Positions 18,258-26,728 of a stretch of 34,902 bases of DNA are shown here, piece by piece. Both the position numbers and the translations under genes were made by a program. Origin of the DNA: an uncultured Geobacteraceae bacterium. Its GTDB lineage: Bacteria; Desulfobacterota; Desulfuromonadia; Geobacterales; Pseudopelobacteraceae. Each line of letters opens with the position of its first letter. Within the stretch, counting starts at the first letter, position 1. The notes beneath the pieces are model-generated. The model was not told the origin of the DNA and ran no database searches. It worked only from the letters and a program-made list of their open reading frames with translations. The DNA lies in the NCBI GenBank assembly GCA_903930585.1, contig CAIYZD010000709.1:1-34902 (forward strand), in the 5' to 3' direction.

Positions 18258-18658
18258 TGTTGTACATGCTGGATACCAATATATGCAGCTATATTCTCAA
18301 GAACCATCCTTTATCTGCCAAAGCCCGTTTCGATGAGGTTGGCGCTGAAAAACTGGCACTTTCAGCAATTGTACTTGCTGAACTCTATTATGGAGCAGCA
18401 CGCCACCCCAAAGGAGTTACGATACGCAGCGAGATTGATGATTTCACCTCACGTCTCAAAATTATTCCATGGGATGAGTCAGCGGCAAATCATTATGGCT
18501 CGATCAGAACAGCTCTGGAAAAGAATGGCACGCCGACCGGCAGTATGGATATGCTGATTGCCGCTCACGCCAGGAGCCTCAAAGCCACTCTGGTCACTAA
18601 CAATATGAAGCACTTCGAAAATGTGCCGCAACTACTGGTTGCAAATTGGGTGGGTTAA
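18257..18658 (+). CDS. vapC: VapC-type toxin (PIN-domain ribonuclease)
   Basis: 133 residues, usual VapC length. Catalytic acids are D6 ('YMLDTNICSYIL'), E42 ('VLAELYYGA') and D98 ('GSMDMLIAAHA'), with 'LVTNNMKHF' at 112-120 in place of the fourth acidic site, as in many chromosomal VapC proteins. The family cuts tRNA or rRNA in a site-specific way; the target cannot be predicted here. Lies between sucCD and dnaE, on the same strand, without obvious mobility genes. Confidence 0.9.
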   Translation: MLYMLDTNICSYILKNHPLSAKARFDEVGAEKLALSAIVLAELYYGAARHPKGVTIRSEIDDFTSRLKIIPWDESAANHYGSIRTALEKNGTPTGSMDMLIAAHARSLKATLVTNNMKHFENVPQLLVANWVG

Positions 18659-18698
18659 GTATTATTTTTTAGCCGTAGACCATTACCCTTCCCTTTCC

Positions 18699-18728
18699 TT
18701 GACACCATATCTTGCCATAGGGCATAAT
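18699..18728 (+). promoter_or_regulatory. Sigma-70-like promoter for dnaE
   Basis: TTGACA (18699-18704), an 18-nt spacer and CATAAT (18723-18728), followed 35 nt later by the dnaE start. A consensus -35 and near-consensus -10 make it one of the best promoters in the window. Confidence 0.65.
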
Positions 18729-18762
18729 CCGGACTCATTGATTCGCCCGGAGGCAGCAGCGC

Positions 18763-21700
18763 ATGGAAACCCCCCTTGGTACCGAAATTATCTCATCACC
18801 CCCCTTTGTTCACCTCCACCTCCATACCCAATATTCCCTGCTGGACGGCGCCATCCGCTTTGACGACCTTATCGACAAAGCCAGGGAGCACAACGCGCCG
18901 GCCATTGCCATTACCGACCATGGCAATATGTTCGGGGCGGCGGAATTTTATCTTAAATGCAAGAAAGCGGGCGTCAAACCGATCATCGGCTGCGAGCTGT
19001 ATCTGGCGCCCGAATCACGTTTTTCCAAGGACGCAAAGGGGATTTCCGACGCGGCCTACCACCTGATCCTGCTCTGCCAGGATATGGCAGGATATAAGAA
19101 TCTTTCCTACCTGACCTCTGCCGGGTATAAGGAAGGGTTCTACTACCGCCCCCGCATCGACCGTGAACTGCTGACCGGGCACTCGGAGGGACTGATCGCC
19201 ATGTCCGCCTGCCTGAAGGGTGAAGTGGCCATGCAGTGCGGACGTGGCCGGATGGAAGACGCCATCGCCACTGCCAGGTGGTACAGCGAACTGTTCCCCG
19301 ACCGCTACTACATCGAGCTTCAGGAAAACACCATCCCTGAGCAGGACATCGTCAACAAACGGCTGATGGAGGTGGCATCGGAACTGAAGCTGCCGCTGGT
19401 GGCGACCAACGACTGCCATTACCTCAACCGTGAGGATGCCCGCGCCCACGAGGTACTGCTCTGCATCCAGACCGGCAAGACCATGGAAGACCCGACCCAT
19501 ATGCGCTTTTCGGTCGATGAGTTCTACGTCAAGTCGCCGGACGAAATGGCGAAAGCCTTTTCCTATGCCCCTGAAGCGGTCGGCAACACCGTGGCCATTG
19601 CCGAGCGCTGCAATCTCGACCTGCCGGTTGATGGCAAGACCTATTATTTTCCGCACTTCGATCCCCCTGCGGGACAGAATCATGACGATATGTTGCGCGA
19701 CCTGGCGACCGAGGGACTCAAGGAGCGGATGACCACCATCCTTGCCAAGTATCCCGACATGACGCTGGAGCGGCAACAGGAATACTTTGATCGCCTGACC
19801 ATCGAACTGGACTGTATCCGCGACATGAAGTTTCCGGCCTACTTTCTGATCGTATCCGACTTTATCCGCTGGGCCAAGGACCAGGGGATTCCGGTCGGCC
19901 CGGGCAGGGGCTCAGCGGCCGGTTCACTGGTTGCCTATTCGATCAGGATTACCGACCTCGACCCGCTCCCCTACAACCTCCTGTTCGAACGTTTCCTCAA
20001 CCCCGAACGTATCTCCATGCCTGATATCGACGTGGACTTCTGCCAGGATCGCCGCTCCGAGGTCATCCAGTACATGGTTGACAAGTACGGCCGCGACCGG
20101 GTCTGCCAGATCATCACCTTTGGAACCATGGGAGCCAAGGCGGTTGTACGCGACGTTGGCCGTGCGCTGAACATGACCTATGGCGATGTGGACCGGATTG
20201 CCAAACTGGTTCCCGACGATCTGAAAATGACCCTCAAAAAGGCGCTTCAACAGGAACCGCAGCTTAACGAGTTATCGGCTGCCGACCCGCAGGTCAAGGA
20301 TCTGCTGGACACGGCGCTCTGCCTGGAGGGGCTCACCCGTCACGCATCAACCCACGCTGCCGCGGTCGTAGTCGCGCCGGACCGGTTGGAAGAGTTCCTG
20401 CCACTCTATAAAGATCAGAAAACCGGCTCGATCAACACCCAGTACTCAATGAAATACGTCGAGCTGGTCGGTCTGGTCAAGTTCGACTTTCTGGGGCTCA
20501 AAAACCTTACCGTCATAGAGAATGCCGTCAAACTGGTGCGGGTGAACGTTCCGGAGTTCGATATCACCACACTGCGCGATGATGATCAGGCCAGTTACGA
20601 TCTGATCAGCGACGGCAATACCACCGGGGTCTTCCAGTTGGAGTCGACGGGTATAAAGGAGATGCTGATCAAGCTCAAGCCATCCTGCTTCGAGGATGTT
20701 ATCGCCGCGTGTGCTCTCTATCGTCCCGGCCCTCTCGGATGCGGCATGGTGGATGACTTTATCGAACGCAAACATGGCCGCCAGAAGGTAGTTTTTGATC
20801 TTCCGGAGCTGGAACCGATCCTGAAAGATACGTACGGCGTCATCGTCTACCAGGAACAGGTCATGCAGATATCCCGTACCCTGGCCGGCTATTCGCTCGG
20901 ACAGGCCGATCTGCTGCGCCGCGCCATGGGTAAGAAAGACGCCAAAGAGATGGAGCGCCAGAAGGACACGTTCCTGAGCGGCGCCAAAGAACTGGGGATA
21001 GATACAAAAAAGGCCGAAGCAATCTTCGACCAGATGGCAAAATTTGCCGAGTACGGCTTCAACAAATCCCACTCGGCCGCCTATGCCCTGATCGCCTACC
21101 AGACCGCGTATCTGAAAGCGCACTACCCGGTTGAGTTTATGGCGGCGCTGCTGACCTGCGACATGGACAGCACCGACAAGGTAATCAAAAATATCAGCGA
21201 TTGCCGCGATCAGGGGATCGAAGTACTACCGCCGGACATCAATACGTCCGGACTTTCCTTCACCGTGGTCGGTACCTCAATGCGTTTTGGCCTTGGTGCA
21301 GTCAAGAATGTCGGTACCGGTGCCATCGAAGCCATTCTGGACGCTCGCAAGGCAGGCCTTTTCAAAAACTTGTACGACTTCTGCGAGCGGGTTGACCTGC
21401 GCAGGGTCAACAAGCGGGTAATCGAATCGCTGATCAAGTGCGGCGCCTTCGATTCGACCGGAGCGACCCGTTCCGCCCAGATGGAGGGATTGGAAGCGGC
21501 TTCAAACTATGGACAGAAGATCCAGGAAGAAAAAGCCAGTGCCCAGGTATCGCTGTTTGGTACGGAAGAGGTCTCGCGCGGCAACGGCAACGGCGGCATG
21601 AAACTGCCGGGTACCCCCGAATGGCATGACAAGGAAAAACTGGCATTCGAGAAAGAAGCACTCGGCTTTCTGATTACCGGCCATCCGCTTGATCGCTACA

Positions 21701-22317
21701 TAGATGACATCAAGCGCCTCACAAACACCGATATCACCGGCATGGTGGAAATGGCGGACAGCAGCGAAGTACGGATCTGCGGCATCGTCTCCGCCTTCAA
21801 GGAGATTACCACCAAAAAAGGTGACCGGATGGCCTTCGTTACCATTGAAGATCTGACCGGATCGGTTGAAATCACCGTATTTTCAGATATCTACGCATCC
21901 ACTTCCCAACTGCTCAAATCCGATGATCCGCTGCTGGTGGTCGGCAAACTGGAAAAAGGAGAAAAAGGGTGCAAGGTGCTGGTCATGAAAGGGGGAGAGG
22001 AGAACAACGGCAAACGGTTCCAGCGTGATCGGGGCCCGGCTGGCGATATCAAACTGCTCTCCGAAGCCAGGTCCCAGACGACCAAAAAAGTCTCGTTCGT
22101 ACTGCGTACCGAGGAGATCAAGCCGGAGCGGATTTCCCTTCTCAAAGAGATCATCGAGAGACATCCGGGGAGTATCCCCTCCTCCCTCCACTTTCTGATG
22201 CCGGGGCGGGGTCGTGCCACAATGCCGCTGGCACCCACTTTGAACGTTACGGCCAGCGATGATTTAAGGCTGGAAGTGGAGCGGCTGTTAGGGTATAATG
22301 CCGCCACTTTTGAGTGA
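18763..22317 (+). CDS. dnaE: DNA polymerase III alpha subunit
   Basis: 1184 residues, the replicative polymerase. The order is standard: PHP domain at about 15-285 ('VHLHLHTQYSLLDGA', H17/H19/H21), polymerase palm and thumb with 'PVGPGRGSAAGSLVAY' and the catalytic acids in 'PDIDVDFCQDRR', the fingers, a tandem HhH region, and an OB-fold at about 1000-1080 ('CGIVSAFKEITTKKGDRM'). It lacks the PolC-type exonuclease, so this is DnaE1. GGAGG (18749-18753) precedes ATG 18763. Followed after 52 nt by accA, a linkage kept in many bacteria. Confidence 0.98.
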   Translation: METPLGTEIISSPPFVHLHLHTQYSLLDGAIRFDDLIDKAREHNAPAIAITDHGNMFGAAEFYLKCKKAGVKPIIGCELYLAPESRFSKDAKGISDAAYHLILLCQDMAGYKNLSYLTSAGYKEGFYYRPRIDRELLTGHSEGLIAMSACLKGEVAMQCGRGRMEDAIATARWYSELFPDRYYIELQENTIPEQDIVNKRLMEVASELKLPLVATNDCHYLNREDARAHEVLLCIQTGKTMEDPTHMRFSVDEFYVKSPDEMAKAFSYAPEAVGNTVAIAERCNLDLPVDGKTYYFPHFDPPAGQNHDDMLRDLATEGLKERMTTILAKYPDMTLERQQEYFDRLTIELDCIRDMKFPAYFLIVSDFIRWAKDQGIPVGPGRGSAAGSLVAYSIRITDLDPLPYNLLFERFLNPERISMPDIDVDFCQDRRSEVIQYMVDKYGRDRVCQIITFGTMGAKAVVRDVGRALNMTYGDVDRIAKLVPDDLKMTLKKALQQEPQLNELSAADPQVKDLLDTALCLEGLTRHASTHAAAVVVAPDRLEEFLPLYKDQKTGSINTQYSMKYVELVGLVKFDFLGLKNLTVIENAVKLVRVNVPEFDITTLRDDDQASYDLISDGNTTGVFQLESTGIKEMLIKLKPSCFEDVIAACALYRPGPLGCGMVDDFIERKHGRQKVVFDLPELEPILKDTYGVIVYQEQVMQISRTLAGYSLGQADLLRRAMGKKDAKEMERQKDTFLSGAKELGIDTKKAEAIFDQMAKFAEYGFNKSHSAAYALIAYQTAYLKAHYPVEFMAALLTCDMDSTDKVIKNISDCRDQGIEVLPPDINTSGLSFTVVGTSMRFGLGAVKNVGTGAIEAILDARKAGLFKNLYDFCERVDLRRVNKRVIESLIKCGAFDSTGATRSAQMEGLEAASNYGQKIQEEKASAQVSLFGTEEVSRGNGNGGMKLPGTPEWHDKEKLAFEKEALGFLITGHPLDRYIDDIKRLTNTDITGMVEMADSSEVRICGIVSAFKEITTKKGDRMAFVTIEDLTGSVEITVFSDIYASTSQLLKSDDPLLVVGKLEKGEKGCKVLVMKGGEENNGKRFQRDRGPAGDIKLLSEARSQTTKKVSFVLRTEEIKPERISLLKEIIERHPGSIPSSLHFLMPGRGRATMPLAPTLNVTASDDLRLEVERLLGYNAATFE

Positions 22318-22369
22318 GTGATCCGGAATTCAATCCACCACAGAAACTTATTTTTATTGGAGTTATGAC

Positions 22370-23326
22370 ATGGCAACCCCGTTTTATCTTGAATTTGAAA
22401 AGCCGATTGTCGAGCTGGAAAAAAAAATAGAAGAGCTGAATATGCTGGCAGGCGGGGGGCTGGACATCGGCGCCGACGTAACGGCCCTTGAAAGCCGTGT
22501 CGAGGAGATGCGGGCAGATATTTTTTCCCACCTCTCCCGTTGGCAGACGGCGCAGGTGGCCCGCCACATCAACCGCCCCTTTACCCAGGACTATATCAAT
22601 CTCATGTTCACCGAGTTTGTCGAACTGCACGGTGACCGGAACTTCGGCGACGATCACGCCATTGTCGGCGGACTGGCCCGCTTTGACGGCCAGCCGGTGA
22701 TGGTTATCGGCCACCAGAAAGGGCGCGACACCAAAGAAAAGGTCTACCGCAATTTTGGCATGCCCAATCCGGAAGGATACCGCAAGGCGCTCCGCCTGAT
22801 GCAGATGGCGGAACAGTTCAAGCTGCCGGTCATCACGTTTGTCGATACTCCTGGCGCATATCCCGGGATCGGCGCCGAAGAGCGGGGCCAGGCCGAAGCA
22901 ATTGCCCGCAACCTGCGCGAGATGGCAAACCTGAAAACGCCGATCATCGTCTGTATCACCGGCGAAGGTGGCTCGGGAGGAGCGCTGGCGATCGCCGTCG
23001 GCGACCGGATTCTGATGCTGGAACATTCCGTCTATGCCGTTATCTCACCGGAAGGGTGCGCCGCCATCCTCTGGTCGGACGGCACCAAAGGCTCCCAGGC
23101 GGCAGAAGCGCTTAAACCGACGGCACAGGACATCATCAAGCTGGGCGTTATCGACGAGATCGTCAAGGAACCGGTCGGTGGCGCTCATCGCGATCACGCA
23201 GCCACCGCTGCCAACATGAAAGAGGCTATCGCACGCAACCTGACCGAGCTGAACAAGTTGTCCGGTGACGAACTGGTTGAAAACCGCTATCTTAAATTCA
23301 GGGCGATGACCCGGCTGGCAGAATAA
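22370..23326 (+). CDS. accA: Acetyl-CoA carboxylase carboxyltransferase alpha subunit
   Basis: 318 residues, standard length. With AccD it moves carboxyl from biotin to acetyl-CoA to make malonyl-CoA for fatty acids. Motifs are '[19 protein letters not shown]', '[19 protein letters not shown]', '[18 protein letters not shown]' and '[16 protein letters not shown]'. accD, accB and accC are not in the window, so the enzyme is assembled from scattered genes. A terminator closes the dnaE-accA unit. Confidence 0.98.
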   Translation: MATPFYLEFEKPIVELEKKIEELNMLAGGGLDIGADVTALESRVEEMRADIFSHLSRWQTAQVARHINRPFTQDYINLMFTEFVELHGDRNFGDDHAIVGGLARFDGQPVMVIGHQKGRDTKEKVYRNFGMPNPEGYRKALRLMQMAEQFKLPVITFVDTPGAYPGIGAEERGQAEAIARNLREMANLKTPIIVCITGEGGSGGALAIAVGDRILMLEHSVYAVISPEGCAAILWSDGTKGSQAAEALKPTAQDIIKLGVIDEIVKEPVGGAHRDHAATAANMKEAIARNLTELNKLSGDELVENRYLKFRAMTRLAE

Positions 23327-23353
23327 CCACAGATATTCCACGCTTTATATAGA

Positions 23354-23395
23354 AACGCCTTGAATCATTTTTATTACGGTTCAGGGCGTTTTTTT
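23354..23395 (+). terminator. Intrinsic terminator after accA
   Basis: AACGCC-T-TGAA (23354-23364) pairs with TTCA-G-GGCGTT (23380-23390), one G-U, around a 15-nt loop, with a T-run to 23395. It ends the dnaE-accA transcript before the accessory islet. Confidence 0.8.
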
Positions 23396-23409
23396 GACTT
23401 CCCCCGTTC

Positions 23410-23456
23410 ATAATACAGGATATTTTCCTTGAATAAAGGAAAATATCCTGTATTAT
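23410..23456. repeat. 21-bp perfect inverted repeat with 5-nt loop in front of the DUF4143 ATPase gene
   Basis: Positions 23410-23430 are the exact reverse complement of 23436-23456; the loop is GAATA. The core of each arm (GGATATTTTCC / GGAAAATATCC) is itself nearly palindromic. It ends 9 nt before the ATG of the ATPase gene, where no normal Shine-Dalgarno is seen. It could be an operator for a dimeric or tetrameric protein, an RNA hairpin that governs translation, or a fossil end of a mobile element. Confidence 0.9.
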
Positions 23457-23465
23457 TTCTTTACC

Positions 23466-24755
23466 ATGAAGAAAGAACTGCTAAAACAAATCATCAGAGA
23501 CTTTCATGTCACTCCGCTGCCGGCACTTAAACTTAAGCGACGGACATTACAGGTACCTGTCGACACGGGAAAGATTATTACACTTGTTGGAGTGCGACGT
23601 AGCGGCAAGACCTCGTATCTGTTCAACCTCATTGAGGATCTCCTGAATAAGAGCGTTCCGGTAAACACCGTTCTCTATGTGAACTTTGAGGATGAGCGAC
23701 TGAACCTGAAAACCGAAGAGCTTGATCTTTTGATGCGGAGCTATCAAGAGCTTTATCCCGATATCCAACTGGAGGAATGCTACTTTTTTTTCGATGAAAT
23801 CCAGAATATTGATGGCTGGGACACGTTTGTGCGGCGGATATACGACAAGGGGATGAAAAACATTTTTATTACCGGATCGAACGCCCGTTTTCTGAGTAGA
23901 GAAATTGCCACTGCACTTCGAGGCAGAACCATCTGTTATGAAGTATTCCCCCTTTCCTTCCATGAATATCTGAACTTCAAGGGAATCGTACCGGATGTAA
24001 ACAGCACGAAGTCAATAGCCCATATCAATCATCATCTGGTTGATTACCTCAAAAATGGCGGTTTCCCGGAAGTAATCGACTATGACGCCCCTCTTCGCAA
24101 CCGGGTTCTGCAGGAATACTTCAATGTAATGATCTATCGCGACTTACTTGAGCGATATGAGATAAAAAATCTCCCGGCGTTAAAATTTTTTCTGAAACGG
24201 ATACTGTCATCGGCGACAAAACTGATCTCGGTAAACAACATATACAACGAATTGAAATCGTCCGGATTCAAGATCGGCAAAAGCCAGCTGTACGAAAATC
24301 TGGATGCCTGCGTGAACATCTATCTGGCGCAGATTCTGAGGAAACATACAAAATCACCGGTAGACAGAGAACTGGGCGATAAAAAGATATATGCCATCGA
24401 TAACGGACTTCTTAATTCCCTTGACTACAAATTTTCCGATGACACCGGCAAGGCTTTGGAACAGGTAGTTTTTCTGGAGCTGAGACGGCGTGAGCAGGAG
24501 ATCTACTTTTACAAAGACAAATCGGAATGTGATTTTATCATCAGGCACGGCATTGAGATTACTAAAGCTATTCAGGTTTCTGTAGCCATGAGTGATGAAA
24601 AGACCAGAAAGCGCGAAATCAGAGGGCTGACGGATTGTTGCAACGAATTTGGATTACAAAAAGGCTTGATTATAACTCGCGATTCCTCGGAGGAGCTTGA
24701 TCTCAACGGAATAAAGATCAGCATCGTACCGCTTTTTCGGTGGTTGTTGTCATGA
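23466..24755 (+). CDS. AAA-type ATPase with DUF4143 C-terminal domain
   Basis: 429 residues of the widespread accessory 'ATP-binding protein' family (COG1373-like). Walker A is GVRRSGKT at 42-49 and Walker B 'YFFFDEIQN' with D110/E111; 'ITGSNARFLSREIATALRGR' is the conserved arginine-rich segment after the sensor. The DUF4143 half (about 200-429) ends with 'SECDFIIRHGIEITKAIQV', which resembles a degenerate restriction-endonuclease-like core. Members are patchily distributed, often multicopy and linked to toxin-antitoxin or defence genes, but the biochemical role is not settled. No Shine-Dalgarno; a large hairpin directly precedes the ATG. The stop overlaps the start of a 27-codon ORF. Confidence 0.88.
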   Translation: MKKELLKQIIRDFHVTPLPALKLKRRTLQVPVDTGKIITLVGVRRSGKTSYLFNLIEDLLNKSVPVNTVLYVNFEDERLNLKTEELDLLMRSYQELYPDIQLEECYFFFDEIQNIDGWDTFVRRIYDKGMKNIFITGSNARFLSREIATALRGRTICYEVFPLSFHEYLNFKGIVPDVNSTKSIAHINHHLVDYLKNGGFPEVIDYDAPLRNRVLQEYFNVMIYRDLLERYEIKNLPALKFFLKRILSSATKLISVNNIYNELKSSGFKIGKSQLYENLDACVNIYLAQILRKHTKSPVDRELGDKKIYAIDNGLLNSLDYKFSDDTGKALEQVVFLELRRREQEIYFYKDKSECDFIIRHGIEITKAIQVSVAMSDEKTRKREIRGLTDCCNEFGLQKGLIITRDSSEELDLNGIKISIVPLFRWLLS

Positions 24756-24835
24756 TATCTTCCAACAAACCATATGATGCCATGCCATCGGAAAAGATCC
24801 GTGCCCGACTGGTCAAGGAGCACAACCTGCTGTAA
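24752..24835 (+). CDS. 27-residue ORF overlapping the ATPase stop, unrecognised
   Basis: The sequence ATGA joins the ATPase stop to this ORF's start, the usual sign of coupled translation. The peptide ('YDAMPSEKIRARLVKEHNLL') is charged, with a predicted amphipathic helix, and ends at TAA 24833-24835. It could be a micropeptide or the remnant of a longer gene. I do not recognise it. Confidence 0.25.
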   Translation: MISSNKPYDAMPSEKIRARLVKEHNLL

Positions 24836-24844
24836 ACTCGGTCA

Positions 24845-24990
24845 CAATTCCAATACATTTTTGTGGCAAAGCAGAATTAAATCAAGGTCAGCAGCGGCTA
24901 TCGGCGGTGCGGTATTGACATAACGTCCATCATACGCCATTGTATAGTCCGCAATTTGATGCTGCATCTGTAACCTCAGTATTACGCGAA
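24845..24990 (-). pseudogene. Possible HEPN-domain relic, C-terminal part only
   Basis: The minus strand of the gap between the ATPase and the nucleotidyltransferase has an open frame ending at TGA 24842-24844. Its last 45 or so residues ('ILRLQMQHQIADYTMAYDG' ... 'AAADLDLILLCHKNVLEL') resemble the C-terminal helix pair of HEPN proteins, with the typical R-x-x-ADY turn. No ribosome-binding site or proper N-terminus exists; upstream the frame only runs antisense to the next gene. A decayed gene is the likeliest reading, chance the alternative. Confidence 0.3.
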
Positions 24991-25015
24991 CCGTGTTTGA
25001 GGAGAAAACTTCAGG

Positions 25016-25426
25016 ATGAAAGCGGATGTCATCACGAAAATCGTGATAACTCATTACCCGCACACGCAGGGAATCTACCTGTTTGGTTCGTATATGACCA
25101 CGGACGAATGGCCGGACAGCGATGTTGACATTGCCCTGCTTCTGCCGCCTGAAGAGGCAAAAAAAGAACGCCGTATCGCCATGAGCGCATGCAGTAGTGC
25201 CTTGGCAAGAGAGCTGAACAAGGAAGTCGATCTGCTGAATGCTCGAACGGTTTCAACCGTATTTCAAAATGAAATCATATCAAAAGGGAGACTCCTGTAC
25301 TGCGCAGATCGCTATGCAGTTGATGAATTCGAAATGCTGACGCTCTCCTACTATCAAAAACTGAACGAAGAACGAGCCGGTATTATTGCAGCTGCTCTCG
25401 ATGACGGGAGATTCATTGCCTCGTGA
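25016..25426 (+). CDS. mntA: MntA-type nucleotidyltransferase antitoxin
   Basis: 136 residues, minimal nucleotidyltransferase. The signature GS-x10-DxD is exact: G24/S25 in 'YLFGSYMTTDEWPDSDVDIA', metal ligands D36 and D38. In characterised pairs MntA transfers AMP to a tyrosine of the HEPN partner and so silences it. GAGGAG lies 11 nt before ATG 25016. The gene overlaps the HEPN gene by 4 nt (GTGA), so both are made together. Confidence 0.9.
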   Translation: MKADVITKIVITHYPHTQGIYLFGSYMTTDEWPDSDVDIALLLPPEEAKKERRIAMSACSSALARELNKEVDLLNARTVSTVFQNEIISKGRLLYCADRYAVDEFEMLTLSYYQKLNEERAGIIAAALDDGRFIAS

Positions 25427-25851
25427 ATGATATCGTTTTAAATAAGAAGGAAAGTATCGAGCGCTGCGTCAGCCAGATAAGAAGCTATTACGCGTTGCCT
25501 TCTGATATTGCTTTTGAAGAAGATTATCTGAGACAGGATGCTATCGCCATTAACCTGCAACGCGCCTGTGAACAATGTATCGATCTGGCAAATCACACTA
25601 TAAAATCCCGTAAGCTCGGTTTGCCGAAGGACAGCCGGGATAGCTTTCGCCTGTTGGCCGCTGCCAGGGTTATACCATATGAACTTTCGGGAAGGCTTGA
25701 GGGAATGGTGGGCTTCAGAAACATTCTCATACACGAATATCAACGTATGGATATTGAATTAATGATAAAAGTGATCGAACATCATCTGGATGATCTTGTC
25801 GAATTCACCAATTGTATAGTCAGGTCGTTTGCCTATGGCGCTGCTGCCTGA
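25423..25851 (+). CDS. hepT: HepT-type HEPN ribonuclease toxin
   Basis: 142 residues (DUF86/HepT family). The catalytic RX4HXY motif is intact: R99, H104 and Y106 in 'FRNILIHEYQRMD'. Y106 is the residue that MntA homologues adenylylate. The start is GTG 25423 inside the mntA stop. HepT proteins cut tRNA or mRNA as dimers. A 7-bp inverted repeat (25833-25839 with 25860-25866) spans the stop codon, with no T-run after it. The pair looks complete and functional. Confidence 0.9.
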   Translation: MNDIVLNKKESIERCVSQIRSYYALPSDIAFEEDYLRQDAIAINLQRACEQCIDLANHTIKSRKLGLPKDSRDSFRLLAAARVIPYELSGRLEGMVGFRNILIHEYQRMDIELMIKVIEHHLDDLVEFTNCIVRSFAYGAAA

Positions 25852-25885
25852 CTTTTCCTGCCATAGCACCTGAACAAGAGGAACC

Positions 25886-26728
25886 ATGCTCGAACGTCTG
25901 CAAAAAATTATCTCCGCCGCCGGAATCACTTCCCGCCGCGCATCTGAAACGCTGATTCAGAACGGCCAGGTTGCCGTCAACGGCGTTGTGGTAACGGAGC
26001 TCGGAACCAAGGCCGATCCGGACAAGGATACCATCACCGTGGATGGAAAGCCGCTGAAAATCAGTGCGCAACGCATCCACATCCTGCTCAACAAACCGCC
26101 CGGATACATCACCGCCTTGAAGGACAGCCAAAGCCGTCCACTGGTAACCGATCTGCTCAAGGATGTGCCGGATCGGGTCTATCCGGTGGGGCGACTGGAT
26201 TACAACACCGAAGGGCTGCTCCTTTTGACGAATGACGGTGAATGGGCCAATCGTCTTATGCATCCCCGTCATGAAATCGAGAAGGAGTACCATGTCCGGG
26301 TACGCGGCAAGGTAATCGATCAGCAACTGAAACGGATGGCGGACGGGGTCGAACTTGAAGACGGCATGACCGCACCGGCAGTCGTGAACCTGGTGAAGAG
26401 CGGTGAACAGAATGACTGGATATCGGTTGCAATCCACGAAGGTCGCAATCGTCAGGTACGCAGAATGTGCGAAGCGGTCAGTCTTTCGGTAGTGCGTCTC
26501 AAACGGATCCGTTACGGATCCCTCGTCCTCGGCACGCTCAGATCGGGGCAATTTCGGTATCTTACGGATGCCGAAGTGCGTGAACTGGCAGGCGAACCGC
26601 AAAATGGCGCAGCCTCCGCCGGACGCCCCCGGCACGAGACCGGACACAAACCGGCAAGATCTGACAAGTCCGGCGGGTCAGATCGTCCAAAACATTCAGG
26701 AGGAAAAGTAAGTGGAAGAAGGCAGTAG
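25886..26728 (+). CDS. rluB: 23S rRNA pseudouridine synthase, RluB/RsuA family
   Basis: 280 residues. An S4 RNA-binding domain at 1-60 ('MLERLQKIISAAGITSRRASE', read in parts) is followed by the catalytic domain with 'VGRLDYNTEGLLLLTNDGEW', catalytic D105, and 'EGRNRQVRRMCEAV'. In other bacteria RluB modifies U2605 of 23S rRNA. The roughly 40-residue C-terminal tail is basic and low-complexity ('GHKPARSDKSGGSDRPK'), as in other RluB proteins. It overlaps corC by 17 nt, so it begins the rluB-corC-lnt-prfB chain. RsuA or RluE specificity cannot be excluded from sequence alone. Confidence 0.88.
   Translation: MLERLQKIISAAGITSRRASETLIQNGQVAVNGVVVTELGTKADPDKDTITVDGKPLKISAQRIHILLNKPPGYITALKDSQSRPLVTDLLKDVPDRVYPVGRLDYNTEGLLLLTNDGEWANRLMHPRHEIEKEYHVRVRGKVIDQQLKRMADGVELEDGMTAPAVVNLVKSGEQNDWISVAIHEGRNRQVRRMCEAVSLSVVRLKRIRYGSLVLGTLRSGQFRYLTDAEVRELAGEPQNGAASAGRPRHETGHKPARSDKSGGSDRPKHSGGKVSGRRQ

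Noticed and set aside
19015-19776. A 253-codon minus-strand frame opposite dnaE, and a similar one opposite accA (22247-23026)
   Set aside because: Antisense shadows of highly conserved GC-rich genes, with no start signals.
24915-24948. TTGACA and TATAGT as a promoter for mntA
   Set aside because: The spacing is 22 nt, too long for a normal sigma-70 promoter.
25833-25866. Inverted repeat CTATGGC/GCCATAG across the hepT stop as a terminator
   Set aside because: The loop is 20 nt and no T-run follows, so termination is not supported.
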